Below are positions 1-8,176 of a DNA stretch of 16,525 nt, one piece after another. Source of the stretch: Coriobacteriia bacterium. Lineage in GTDB: Bacteria; Actinomycetota; Coriobacteriia; Anaerosomatales; JAHIQC01. The number at the start of each line of letters is the position of its first letter. The stretch's first letter is position 1. The stretch lies in the NCBI GenBank assembly GCA_030653635.1, contig JAURYZ010000019.1, positions 1 through 16,525 on the forward strand. The letters run 5' to 3'. The notes under the pieces were generated by a model. It worked only from the letters and a program-made list of their open reading frames with translations. It did not search any database and was not told the origin of the DNA. The position numbers were made by a program, and so were the translations under genes.

Positions 1-191
1 GTCGCATTAACCGATCCCTCGTCCGAGTTCTCTATCGGCTCGAGAGCGTTGTCGGCCTTGGGTGGGGGGACCGCATTGAACACCTCACCTATGGTCGCCA
101 TCGAATCGCAGGTGGCGTCTGGGCCGGCAAACGCGAGCAAGGCCTCGTGGGAGTGTGTGCCAGCAGGGCCCAGGTATGCGTAACGCGTCAT
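1..191 (-). CDS. pheA: prephenate dehydratase, N-terminal part (cut by left edge)
   Basis: This is the first 63 codons of a gene running off the left edge. The reading frame opens with MTRYAYLGPAGTHSHEALLA and later shows ALEPIENSDEGSVNA. The GPAGT..(S)HEA and P-I-E-N-S-x-E-G-S-V motifs are hallmarks of the prephenate dehydratase catalytic domain. That enzyme decarboxylates and dehydrates prephenate to phenylpyruvate in phenylalanine synthesis in the cytoplasm. The ATG at 191 is preceded by GAGGA with about 6 nt spacing. It lies 7 nt after the stop of the diguanylate cyclase, so the two are probably co-transcribed. The catalytic Thr-Arg-Phe motif and any ACT domain would be outside the window, so allosteric control cannot be judged. 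Confidence 0.9.
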   Translation of the reverse strand, partial: MTRYAYLGPAGTHSHEALLAFAGPDATCDSMATIGEVFNAVPPPKADNALEPIENSDEGSVNA

Positions 192-198
192 CTGTTCC

Positions 199-1761
199 TC
201 ACAGTTCATCGATGATTGAAGGCGTGACAGCATCCAAAGTTGGATTCACGGGCCTGATCAGCTGGGGTGAGCGCACGCGGTTCTTACCGCCGCCCTTGGC
301 ATGGTACAGCGCATCGTCCGCACAGCGAAGCAGCGACTCCTTGTCCTTCGCGTGGATCGGGTAGGTGGCGACACCGATGCTGATGGTAAGCGACTCGACC
401 CGCTCGCCGTCACCATCCAAGAAGCGATGGGTCGCCATAGCCTCACGCAGCTTCTCCGCCACAACGAACGCTCCGGCCGCGTCCGTCTCGGGCAACACCA
501 CCGAGAACTCCTCGCCGCCATAGCGACACACGACGTCTACCTCGCGCACGACCGAGCGCAGCACCTCGCCGGTCTCGGCCAAAGCCTCATCGCCTGCGAT
601 ATGACCGTTGGTGTCGTTGAAGCGCTTGAAGTCGTCCGCGTCGATCATGAGAAAAGACAGGTCCTTGTGGTAGCGTTTGGCGCGCTCAATCTCCTCGTCG
701 AGACGCTGCTGCAAGAAGCGGTAGTTATTGAGTCCAGTAAGTTGATCGGTGATGGCCAAGCGCTTGGTCAGTTTGTAGAGCTGAGAGTTCTCGACGGCGA
801 CGAGCAGTTCGCTTGAGACGGCTTGGAGCACGAGCTTATCCTCGTCTGACATCGCATCGATCTGGTCACTCTCGGCGCAGAACACCACCATCATCTGTTT
901 GTGGTCGACAATCGAAGTACACGAGAAGTGCGAGTCTCGGTAGTTGATGTCGTCGATGATCCCTCCGACCACCTGCACAGGGATGCTGCCGCCTGCCATG
1001 CCGACACTCGCGGAGAAGAGCGTCTCGGCGCGCATCTTGTCAATCACGAACACACAGCACGACGCGACATTGATGACTTTAGTGAGAATCTCGAGGACGA
1101 GCGGCCCCACGCGGTCGAAATCCAACGACGAGTGGATGAGTTCTGTGATCTGCGAGACCGCCTGAAGCTCGGCCAGCCGGCGTTGCAGCTGATCGTTCAG
1201 GCGCTCCTCGGCCTCGCGTTGCATGCGGATCTCGTGTTCGCGCGTTGCGAATCGCGCAACCGAATCAGCGAGCACCCATGAGATAGCAACGATCATCAAC
1301 GCTTTGAGAATGGTGACGATGATGGCGACGGGTTGCATGAGATCACCCGCGACGCTGTGAATGACGATGAATGCGAACGCGGAAGCCAGTCCTACGATCC
1401 AGACCTGGCGCTGTCGAATGACCATGCTGTAAAGGACGGGAAGCGCTATCAGCACCGGATAGGACGGATCCTCGTACGAGTGATATGCAAGACCGAGCAG
1501 GCCGACAGAAAGCAGATCGAAGGCCGCGACCCACAACAACATCTGAGCCGTACGCGCCTTAAGCATTTGCTGTGAGACAGCGAGTGCGACGGTGGCGACG
1601 ACGAATACGAGATAACCGCTCACAACCAGACGCACGCTCACGCTGTTGTCGATCACCGTGCTCCAATACAGCACAGCGGCCAGCAGCACGACGGCCGTGT
1701 AGCGTGCCGTCATGTAACGCCGTTCGAACAGATCCGGCAACGGTGTGGTCGTTTCAGGCAC
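199..1761 (-). CDS. membrane GAF-GGDEF diguanylate cyclase
   Basis: This protein (520 aa) probably makes cyclic di-GMP from two GTP at the inner face of the membrane. Residues 22-165 contain about six hydrophobic segments, a membrane sensor region like the MASE type. Residues 168-205 are charged and likely a coiled-coil signalling helix. Residues 205-330 look like a GAF domain, and 331-496 form the GGDEF domain. The active-site loop is GGEEF at 415-419, and metal-binding aspartates lie in the segment DADDFKRFNDTNGH (from 374). The inhibitory I-site RxxD is present at 406-409, five residues before GGEEF, so product inhibition is expected. No EAL or HD-GYP domain is attached. The GTG start at 1761 has no clear Shine-Dalgarno sequence; an ATG at 1713 (residue 17) is an alternative. 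It shares the divergent control region with larB and is followed closely by pheA. Confidence 0.93.
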   Translation of the reverse strand: MPETTTPLPDLFERRYMTARYTAVVLLAAVLYWSTVIDNSVSVRLVVSGYLVFVVATVALAVSQQMLKARTAQMLLWVAAFDLLSVGLLGLAYHSYEDPSYPVLIALPVLYSMVIRQRQVWIVGLASAFAFIVIHSVAGDLMQPVAIIVTILKALMIVAISWVLADSVARFATREHEIRMQREAEERLNDQLQRRLAELQAVSQITELIHSSLDFDRVGPLVLEILTKVINVASCCVFVIDKMRAETLFSASVGMAGGSIPVQVVGGIIDDINYRDSHFSCTSIVDHKQMMVVFCAESDQIDAMSDEDKLVLQAVSSELLVAVENSQLYKLTKRLAITDQLTGLNNYRFLQQRLDEEIERAKRYHKDLSFLMIDADDFKRFNDTNGHIAGDEALAETGEVLRSVVREVDVVCRYGGEEFSVVLPETDAAGAFVVAEKLREAMATHRFLDGDGERVESLTISIGVATYPIHAKDKESLLRCADDALYHAKGGGKNRVRSPQLIRPVNPTLDAVTPSIIDEL

Positions 1762-1795
1762 AAGACGTCCAATGCCAAGGGTAAGGAAACGTACT

Positions 1796-1813
1796 GTGGC
1801 ACTATAGTGCCAC
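1796..1813. promoter_or_regulatory. perfect 18-bp palindrome between divergent genes (candidate operator)
   Basis: GTGGCACTATAGTGCCAC is its own reverse complement over all 18 bases. It lies between the divergent diguanylate cyclase (start 1761) and larB (start 1876). Its centre, TATAGT on both strands, resembles a -10 element. No T-tract follows on either strand, so a terminator is unlikely. I infer a repressor or activator site that could control both directions; I do not recognise the regulator family. No convincing -35 box was seen on either side. Confidence 0.55.
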
Positions 1814-1875
1814 CAGTGAGCATACCCGTCGACCGTTTCCGGGCGACTCGACCAATGATCAAGAGGCGGTATTGC

Positions 1876-2631
1876 ATGGACATTCAGCAGTTAAGGGCCC
1901 TGCTTGAGGCGGTGGCGACTGGAAGCACAACTGTGGATAGCGCCTCGCAGGCACTCAAAGACCTGCCGTTCGCCGAGCTTCCTGAGGCCCGGGTCGACCA
2001 TCACCGCGCGCTGCGCTGCGGTTTTCCCGAGGTCGTGTTGTGTGAGGGCAAGACCCCCGAGCAGGTGCTCTCCGTGGGCCGCGAGCTGCTCGAGCACGGA
2101 GAGGTCTTACTCGCCACTCGTGCGTCGGCCTCCCATTTTCACCTCCTCGCACAGGTCGTCCCAGATGCGCACTACCACGAACAGGCCCGGCTCATCGTGG
2201 TCGACCGACGCGCAGAACCACCTTCCGAAGGCCACATCGTCATAGCCACAGGCGGAACGACAGACATCCCTGTCGCCGAGGAGGCCGCGATCACCGCCGA
2301 GGTGATGGGCAATCAAGTCACGCGCCTTTACGACGTGGGAGTCGCAGGAGTCCATCGCCTGCTCGCCCATCAGGAGCTGCTGCATTCAGCGCGCGTGATC
2401 ATCGCGGTCGCCGGCATGGAGGGCGCGCTGCCTTCGGTCGTGACGGGACTCGTATCGGTGCCGGTCATCGGGGTACCCACTAGCGTTGGCTATGGCGCCA
2501 ACTTCGGCGGCGTCTCTGCGCTGCTCACTATGCTGAACTCCTGCGCTTCGGGCCTGGCCGTCGTCAACATCGACAACGGTTTCGGTGCCGCCGCCATGGC
2601 GTCCCGCATCAACCACACCCCGGCAGCATGA
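1876..2631 (+). CDS. larB: LarB, nickel-pincer cofactor carboxylase/hydrolase
   Basis: LarB takes nicotinic acid adenine dinucleotide, carboxylates the pyridinium ring at C5 and hydrolyses the phosphoanhydride. The product is pyridinium-3,5-biscarboxylate mononucleotide, the precursor of the nickel-pincer cofactor of lactate racemase (LarA)-family enzymes. The 251-aa product opens with MDIQQLRALLEAV, typical of the family. It carries the DHHRALRCGFPEVV and EGKTPEQV motifs near residues 39-60, then a PurE-like C-terminal half with IVIATGGTTDIPVAEEA and GMEGALPSVV. Cys223 in LNSCASG matches the catalytic cysteine known in Lactiplantibacillus LarB (Cys221). I chose the ATG at 1876 because AGAGG lies 9 nt upstream and the family begins here; a GTG at 1807 lies inside the palindrome. 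It overlaps larC by 4 nt. Confidence 0.94.
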   Translation: MDIQQLRALLEAVATGSTTVDSASQALKDLPFAELPEARVDHHRALRCGFPEVVLCEGKTPEQVLSVGRELLEHGEVLLATRASASHFHLLAQVVPDAHYHEQARLIVVDRRAEPPSEGHIVIATGGTTDIPVAEEAAITAEVMGNQVTRLYDVGVAGVHRLLAHQELLHSARVIIAVAGMEGALPSVVTGLVSVPVIGVPTSVGYGANFGGVSALLTMLNSCASGLAVVNIDNGFGAAAMASRINHTPAA

Positions 2632-3869
2632 TCGCCTACCTCGACTGCGCAAGCGGCGTCTCGGGAGACAAGTTCCTCGCGGCACTACTCGATGCAGGCG
2701 CAGCGGACCAGCGATTCACACTCGAGCACCTCAACGAGGCCATCGCAGCCCTCGGGCTTGCCGGCACCGTGGCCTCGAGCGCGCGCGTGCTCCGCGGCGG
2801 CATCTTTGGCCTGCACGTCACCATTCCCGCCGAGGAGAACCCACCACACCGCCACTGGCAACAGATCCGAACCATGCTTGTCGAGGCGGAGCTATCCGAG
2901 GGCGTACGCGACCGAGCGCTACGAGCATTCGAGTCGCTGGCGCGCGCAGAAGCGACCGTACACGGCACCGACCCGGAGTCGGTGCACTTTCACGAGGTCG
3001 GAGCGGCGGACTCGATCGCGGACATCGTCGGCGTTTCTCTGGGGCTTGAGCTACTAGGCGTGGAGCACTTGGTGTGCTCGACCATCGCGGTCGGGTCAGG
3101 CGTGACTCCTGGCTGCGCTCACGGCACGCTACCCGTGCCCGCCCCGGCGACCTTGGAGCTCTTGGTAGGCGCCCCGATCGAGAGCGGGCCTGCCGCGGGG
3201 GAGATGACGACGCCGACCGGCGCCGCGCTCGTGCGCGTGAACACAGACGCGTTTGGCCCGATGCCCGCCATGGTGCCCTCGCGCATCGGCTACGGCGCCG
3301 GCACTCGGGAGACGCTTGGCATGCCCAACGTGCTGCGTCTGGTGATGGGTCATGGCCTGCGTCCTGAAACAGACGCGCCAAGCCCCGCCGGTGATTCGAC
3401 ATCCATGACAGACTCAGGTGAACGCGTGGTGCTGCTCGAAACGAATCTTGATCACATCGCGCCCGAACAGATCGCCTTTTGCGCCGAGGAGCTCCTCGCG
3501 TCCGGCGCGTTGGATGTGTGGCAGAGTCCTGCCGCGATGAAGAAGGGGCGTCTTGGCATCGAGCTTCGCGTGCTCGCGCGGCCGGCGGACGCCGATCGTC
3601 TCGCCACCGCGATACACGAGCTGACCGGCTCGCTTGGGGTCAGGCGCACCGAACTTGAGCGCAGCGTGCTTAAGCGCGAGGTCCTCCAAGTGCAAGGCCC
3701 GTGGGGAGAGTTCCGCGTGAAGGTCTCGGGAGAAGGCGCCTGTCGTAGAGTGCGCCCGGAACACGACGACATCGCAAGGATCGCTCGGACCACCGGGATG
3801 CTATATCACGAAGTCTCGCGGCGACTGCGCGAAGCCGCCGATCTAAGCCTGACGGGACCTCGACTGTGA
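2628..3869 (+). CDS. larC: LarC, nickel insertion protein for the nickel-pincer cofactor
   Basis: LarC is the CTP-dependent cyclometallase that puts nickel into the bisthiocarboxylate pyridinium mononucleotide, the last step of pincer cofactor synthesis. The 413-aa product holds both halves in one frame. The N-terminal part (1-240) has LDCASGVSGD at 6-14, VHFHEVGAADSIAD at 119-132 and TTPTGAAL at 194-201. A hydrophilic linker (242-266) follows. The C-terminal part has ETNLDHIAPE at 271-280 and the MKKGRLG motif at 304-310. In Lactiplantibacillus plantarum the two halves need a ribosomal frameshift; here none is needed. ETNLDD is usual, and a His stands at the last Asp. The ATGA overlap with larB indicates translational coupling. 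LarE and LarA are not in the window. The stop codon itself overlaps a GTG-started reading frame that I regard as spurious. Confidence 0.94.
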   Translation: MIAYLDCASGVSGDKFLAALLDAGAADQRFTLEHLNEAIAALGLAGTVASSARVLRGGIFGLHVTIPAEENPPHRHWQQIRTMLVEAELSEGVRDRALRAFESLARAEATVHGTDPESVHFHEVGAADSIADIVGVSLGLELLGVEHLVCSTIAVGSGVTPGCAHGTLPVPAPATLELLVGAPIESGPAAGEMTTPTGAALVRVNTDAFGPMPAMVPSRIGYGAGTRETLGMPNVLRLVMGHGLRPETDAPSPAGDSTSMTDSGERVVLLETNLDHIAPEQIAFCAEELLASGALDVWQSPAAMKKGRLGIELRVLARPADADRLATAIHELTGSLGVRRTELERSVLKREVLQVQGPWGEFRVKVSGEGACRRVRPEHDDIARIARTTGMLYHEVSRRLREAADLSLTGPRL

Positions 3870-3887
3870 CGCAAGCAAGAACGGTAA

Positions 3888-4331
3888 GAACGGGGCGGCA
3901 CGTTCTTTTCGGCGGAGACAACTGGCTCGTTTCTACTCGCGGTTCGGGGCAACGCCTTGGTCTCATACGACATGAGCTCGGGTGTATCCGTGCCGACGGG
4001 GGTTGCATCGGCGCCGGAGCTGGAGAGCTCCTTGTTCCTTGCCGCTGACCGCGCGTATGTGGTGGGATCGAATCGTTTCGGCATCTATGACATCTCTGAT
4101 CCCGCCACGCCCGAACTACTCGCAGTGGCGGATATGCCGAGTGCTGAGTATCGGATCGTCGGATTCTTCGCGGCGGGTGACTATGCCTACGCCGGCTACG
4201 AGAAGCTCGGCTCGTTTGGCACCAAGGTCTTCGACGTACGTGACCCTGCCTCCGCCTCGGTTGTGGCCTACTCCGGGCTAAGGCTGACCGATCGCCGACC
4301 AGACGTGGTCGGCCAAAACGTTTTGCCGTGA
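3888..4331 (+). pseudogene. 5' remnant of a secreted LVIVD/wall-binding protein
   Basis: This frame runs from the codon after an in-frame TAA (3885-3887) to a TGA ending at 4331. It reads as beta-propeller repeat sequence, for example FLLAVRGNALVSYD, FGIYDISDPATPELLA and VFDVRDPASASVV, which match the LVIVD repeat pattern of secreted actinobacterial and archaeal proteins. It has no signal peptide, and larC ends only 18 nt upstream, so there is no room for one; the true 5' end seems to be lost. The nominal start at 3957 (TTG) has no good ribosome site and cuts a repeat. Near the end the frame reads VVGQNVLP-stop. One extra T in the run 4321-4324 would give VVGQNVFAVNSAGR and join it smoothly to the next frame. 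Confidence 0.7.
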
Positions 4332-6442
4332 ACAGTGCGGGTCGCATCGACATCGTCGACCTAAGTTCGCCAACAGCCCCACACGTTGATGGCTCATTCG
4401 GTACGGGCATCGCCGATGCAGTTGCTGATGGCCAGTACCTCTACGCATCGCTTCGAAGTGCACCTGGCGGCGTGTCCACTTACAGCATCTCCTCGCCTGG
4501 ATCCGCCGTTCTACAGGGCGCGACGCCTGGGACCGCCGGAGGGTCCATCGACGCGGTCGCTGATCGACTGTGGCGCGTGGCCGGCGACTCAATCGAGCTG
4601 TGGAACACCGCGAATAAGACGGCGCCGGGGCTTGCGGACACCGATGCGCTGATCGGGGCCACCCAGGTCGTTGCAGCAGCGGGCTCCCAATCTGCCTTCG
4701 CACTGGCCGGTCCGGACCTTAGTGGCAACTCCGCACTCGCCTGCTACGAGACCATGAGTGTTCCGGGGATGGACACGTTGTTCGACACGATTTCAGGCCG
4801 CGCCGGAGACGGCGGTGCTGCTCTGGCAGCCGGACTCGCATACCTGACCTCACCGTCCGGACTTCGCATCCTGGACACCTCGATGCCCGGCATGCCGATG
4901 CTGAGTGACACCGGCATCACAGGGGAGCCTGCCGATGTCTTCCTAGCCGGTAATCTTGCCGCGCTTGCGACTGATTTGGGCCTCAGCATCGTCGACATCA
5001 CCGACCCCAGCGCACCATTTGAAACCGATAAGTTCGCCGTGATCGGCGGCCTTGAGCGTGTCGTGCTCGTTGGAGACATCGCCTATGCGATAAGCGCCAC
5101 GAAACTATCGGTGTTCAGCGTTGTCGATCCAGGCGCCGTCACAAAGCTCGACGAGATCGCAATGACCGGGCTCACCGATCTGGATGCCCACGAAGGACGA
5201 GTGTGGGTGACACAAGCGACGGGGGCCACAAGCGGTATGGTCTTGGAGTATGACGCCGCAAATCCCTCCGATCTGGTCAAAACAGCCGAACACTCTCTTC
5301 CGGGCGGGATGCCCGCCGTGACCGTAACTACCGAGACCGCGTTCGTGGGGCTGACAGATCCCAACTGGGGCGGTTCGGCGATTAAGGCATTCGACATAAC
5401 CGAACCAGGCACCCTGTACTACACCAACTGGATCGATGCCGGCAGGTGGATGGCCGCAGACGTCGCCGCCAACGACGGGATACTGATCACGACGGGTGCG
5501 GGCGGCGTCCAGCAACTTGGCGTGTTCGAACCGTCGATGCCCTACCAGATGGGCTTCGCCCCTACACCGGGCGACAGAGCGGCGGTTGATGCAGGGCTAA
5601 TCGCGCTCTCCTCGGCGGGCGGTGGTACCACGTTTATGCGTTACGACCCTGTCTCGTTCAGGACCTTCGGCGGGACCCGGTTCGACACCGCCATCGCGAT
5701 GTCGCAGACCTTCGATTCCTCGGAATACGTCGTGCTCGCGACCGGGCGGTCGTATCCTGATGCACTTGCCGGAGTACCGCTCGCCTATGCGCTCAACGCC
5801 CCGATTTTGCTCACGGAACGCGATTATATTCCTGATGAAGTGGTCGCTGAAATCCAACGTCTGGGAGCGACGAAGGCCATCGTCTTGGGCGGCACCACGG
5901 CGATGAGCGACAATATCGTCGCGCAACTTCGATCGATGGGCATGGCCGGCAGCGCAATCCAGCGTATCTCCGGCGCGACTCGCTACGAAACGGCCAAGGC
6001 CATCGCTCTGCGGCTGCAACAGGTATACGGAGCCGGGACGATCGACAAGGCATTTGTGGCCACCGGCCTTAACTTTCCCGATGCGCTCGCCGCCGCCGGG
6101 GCAGCCGCCAAGGCTGGCTGTCCCATCTTGCTCGTGAAGCCGGGCGACGGGAACGCTGCGGCACTCGCGGCCGTCGCTTCACTCGGGATCGCCGACACGG
6201 TGATCGTGGGCGGCACGTCAGTGGTGCCGGCCGATATCGCCGCGATGTTCCCGTCGCCCGAGCGTCTGGCCGGGGCCAACCGCTACGCGACTGCTGTGCG
6301 GATAGCGGAGTGGTCGCGGCCGGGTCCGATGCACCCACGCTTCTGGTGGGCAGCGATCCGCCGCCGGAGACCTTGGACTTCATTCGGAACAACGCCGGTG
6401 CCATCACCCGCGTGGACATCGTGGGTGGCAACGCTGCGGTGA
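4328..6442 (+). pseudogene. main body of the LVIVD-repeat/CW_binding_2 protein
   Basis: This 704-codon frame continues the preceding remnant after a -1 shift. Residues 1-440 are beta-propeller-like with LVIVD-type strands (RIDIVDLSSPTAP at 6-18, LRILDTSMPG at 179-188, LSIVDITDPSAP at 219-230). Residues 447-540 and 546-640 are two complete CW_binding_2 repeats, each with RY/RF-x-TA, ATG..(Y/F)PDALA, a hydrophobic LL stretch and a (V/L)GGT motif; in other proteins these repeats bind cell-wall polymers. A third repeat starts at 646 but shifts frame after AEWS and ends in unrelated residues. The intact ancestor was probably a secreted surface protein. Codon use is still good, so the decay is recent, or the gene is read in pieces. 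Its reading direction and lack of a gap suggest co-transcription with larBC. Confidence 0.75.
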
Positions 6443-6483
6443 GTTCCGCCGTGGAGCGTTGGCTCGTCAACTACGTGAGGTAG
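6316..6483 (+). pseudogene. out-of-frame C-terminal tail of the third CW_binding_2 repeat
   Basis: In the frame starting at 6316 the sequence reads AAGSDAPTLLVGSDPPP and then VDIVGGNAAVSSAVERW, ending at the TAG of 6481-6483. This is the expected end of a CW_binding_2 repeat. Compared with repeat 1 of the same protein, about 24 residues are missing between RYATAVRIAEWS and APTLLV, including the ATG..PDALAG core. An out-of-frame deletion of roughly 70 nt explains this better than a single-base sequencing error. The tail is followed at once by a terminator. Confidence 0.7.
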
Positions 6484-6507
6484 CTGAGACACGGGCTGCA
6501 AACCAGT

Positions 6508-6540
6508 GTGGGGGTCCCTTCGGGGGCCCCCACTTCCTTT
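6508..6540 (+). terminator. rho-independent terminator after the wall-binding pseudogene
   Basis: A stem of seven GC-rich pairs (6508-6514 with 6527-6533), one T-G wobble and three more C-G pairs closes a TTCG tetraloop (6519-6522). TTCCTTT follows on the plus strand. It lies 24 nt after the pseudogene stop and 23 nt before the end of the convergent helicase gene. The T-rich side serves the plus strand; the minus side has no clear T-tract but may still slow transcription. Confidence 0.9.
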
Positions 6541-6563
6541 GACACGATGATCTGAAAGGTGGC

Positions 6564-7802
6564 CTAGAAGCGCCGTTGTGTGCGGCCACCGCTCGGTCCG
6601 CGCCCACGACCCATGACTCCGCCGCGAAACATGGCCCGGGGGCTCGACGTATCGGTCTGACGGTCTTCGCGGGGCACTATGCGCTCCTTGTACTCGAAAC
6701 CCTCCACATCGCGCGTAACGAGCACCTGCCGCGTCACACGCTCTATCTCAGTGAGTTGAGGTATCTCTTCATGGCTCACGAGCGTAATTGCGATTCCAGT
6801 CTCGCCGGCGCGCGCGGTGCGGCCGATGCGATGAACATAGTCGTCCGGCTTATCGGGCACGTCGAAGTTGACCACATGGGTGATGCCTTCGACATCGATG
6901 CCACGCGCCATGACGTCGGTTGAGATCAAGAGGTGATACCGGCCGCTCCGAAAACGATCAAGCGTTTCCTCGCGTTTTTGCTGCGAAAGGTCAGAGTGGA
7001 TGGTGGCTGCCGCCACGCCGCTGGAGTTGAGCGCTGCGGCCACGCGGTCGGCGCGGGCCTTGGTGCGGGTGAACACGATTGCTCGATAATCGGTGGTTTC
7101 GCGGAACAGCGCGACCAGAAGCTCCGTCTTTTGCATGGAGTTGACCGGATACACGAGCTGTTCGATCGCCTCGACCGGCGTGGAGGCCGGCGTGATATCG
7201 ACGCGCGCTGGGTTATCGAGCGTATCGCCTATGAGCCTCAGCACCTTGTCGTCCAAAGTCGCCGAAAACAGCAGGTTCTGGCGCTGCTTGGGCAAGAGCC
7301 GCAGGATACGGCGGACATCGGGCCAAAAGCCCATGTCGAGCATTCGGTCGGCCTCATCGAGTATGAGTATCTCCACGTGATCCAGATCGATGTCTCCTCG
7401 GCTCTGGAGATCGAGCAGGCGACCAGGTGTGGCGACAAGCAGATCCACCCCGTGATGCAGCGCTTTGGTCTGAGCCGTGTAGCCGACACCGCCGTACACA
7501 GCGACCACTGCATGATGCGTACTGTGAGCGATCGTGCGTCCGACGCGCTCTATCTGCACCGCGAGCTCGCGCGTGGGTGTGACGATCAACGCTCCGATGC
7601 GTCCCCTGTGGGCGATTTTGGAGAGTACCGGCAGCACGAACGCTGCGGTCTTTCCCGTTCCGGTCTGCGCACAGGCCAGTACGTCGCGTCCGGACATGAC
7701 CAGCGGGATAGCCTGTTCCTGGATCGGGGTCGGGGTGTCGTAACCCATTTCAAGCACACCCTCAAGCGCGGTAGTCGACAAGCCAAGCTCTGCAAAACCC
7801 AT
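6564..7802 (-). CDS. RhlE-type DEAD-box ATP-dependent RNA helicase
   Basis: This cytoplasmic enzyme unwinds RNA duplexes using ATP, in ribosome assembly or mRNA turnover, often in the cold. All family motifs are present in the 412-aa product: Q motif around 16-31 (GYDTPTPIQEQAIP), Walker A AQTGTGKT 45-52, PTREL 76-80, TPGR 125-128, DEAD 149-152, SAT 180-182, FTRTK 244-248, TDVMARGID 295-303 and HRIGRTARAG 324-333. A short basic tail (393-412) rich in Arg and Gly probably binds RNA loosely; long RhlE tails are absent. I chose the ATG at 7802 because AAGGAG lies just upstream and the family starts with MGFAELGLS; the open frame extends to 7967 without family support. It lies 66 nt behind the five-cysteine gene and probably shares its transcript. 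RhlE is the best match; the exact subfamily is uncertain. Confidence 0.95.
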   Translation of the reverse strand: MGFAELGLSTTALEGVLEMGYDTPTPIQEQAIPLVMSGRDVLACAQTGTGKTAAFVLPVLSKIAHRGRIGALIVTPTRELAVQIERVGRTIAHSTHHAVVAVYGGVGYTAQTKALHHGVDLLVATPGRLLDLQSRGDIDLDHVEILILDEADRMLDMGFWPDVRRILRLLPKQRQNLLFSATLDDKVLRLIGDTLDNPARVDITPASTPVEAIEQLVYPVNSMQKTELLVALFRETTDYRAIVFTRTKARADRVAAALNSSGVAAATIHSDLSQQKREETLDRFRSGRYHLLISTDVMARGIDVEGITHVVNFDVPDKPDDYVHRIGRTARAGETGIAITLVSHEEIPQLTEIERVTRQVLVTRDVEGFEYKERIVPREDRQTDTSSPRAMFRGGVMGRGRGPSGGRTQRRF

Positions 7803-7867
7803 ATCGCTCCTTCTTAGTTTTCCTCGGCAAGTATGCCTGAAGGGCGCAGGAGGGTCGAGCAGCGCGC

Positions 7868-8080
7868 TCAGGTGTGTTTGATGTAATAGCGGCAGGCACG
7901 AAAGTCCGGACACTCGCCCGGAAGCTCGTCCACCGTGAAACTCCAGTAGTCGCCCTCTACAAAGCATGTGCAGGCCACGCGATACTGGCCAGGCTTCAGT
8001 CGGGGACTGAGCCTGTCTTCATCGCTTATCTGTTCACGCCACCACTTGCACTTGCCCGGTATCGGCGCGTACGCATCCAT
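7868..8080 (-). CDS. small five-cysteine protein of unknown function
   Basis: The 70-aa product starts at the ATG at 8080, which has GGAGG a few bases upstream; the frame is open to 8155 but without a better start. It has cysteines at 11, 37, 39, 57 and 63, in the settings GKCKWW, ACTCFV and GECPDFRAC. It is rich in Trp and Tyr and has no signal peptide or membrane segment. The cysteines could bind zinc or an iron-sulphur cluster, but no standard CxxC motif is seen, so this is a guess. It precedes the helicase gene by 66 nt on the same strand. I do not recognise the family. Confidence 0.72.
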   Translation of the reverse strand: MDAYAPIPGKCKWWREQISDEDRLSPRLKPGQYRVACTCFVEGDYWSFTVDELPGECPDFRACRYYIKHT

Positions 8081-8123
8081 ATCGCCTCCATCTGGCCACC
8101 TTCTCCCCAAGGCGGCTAAGTCA

Positions 8124-8151
8124 TATGTACCCCCTGCGCTCGACTCGGCAA
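8124..8151 (-). promoter_or_regulatory. weak candidate promoter for the five-cysteine/helicase pair
   Basis: On the minus strand TTGCCG (8151-8146) is followed after 16 nt by TACATA (8129-8124). Both are partial matches to -35 and -10 consensus. It sits 44 nt upstream of the ATG at 8080 and downstream of the hairpin that closes the cytochrome operon, which is where a promoter would be expected. Confidence 0.3.
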
Positions 8152-8176
8152 GCATTGTTCGCCTTCGAACACACGA

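Noticed and set aside
301..1281. Long plus-strand open frames (for example 301-816 and 901-1281)
   Set aside because: They are antisense to the GAF-GGDEF gene, have no family signature and mirror its codon pattern.
3866..4048. GTG-started 60-codon frame overlapping the larC stop
   Set aside because: It has no signal peptide or known motif, and it runs in a different frame from the clear LVIVD-type sequence.
6933..7817. 294-codon plus-strand frame
   Set aside because: It is the complement of the DEAD-box helicase, whose motifs are all intact on the minus strand.
7803..7967. 55-residue N-terminal extension of the helicase
   Set aside because: It has no family support and overlaps the five-cysteine gene; the ATG at 7802 has a strong ribosome site.
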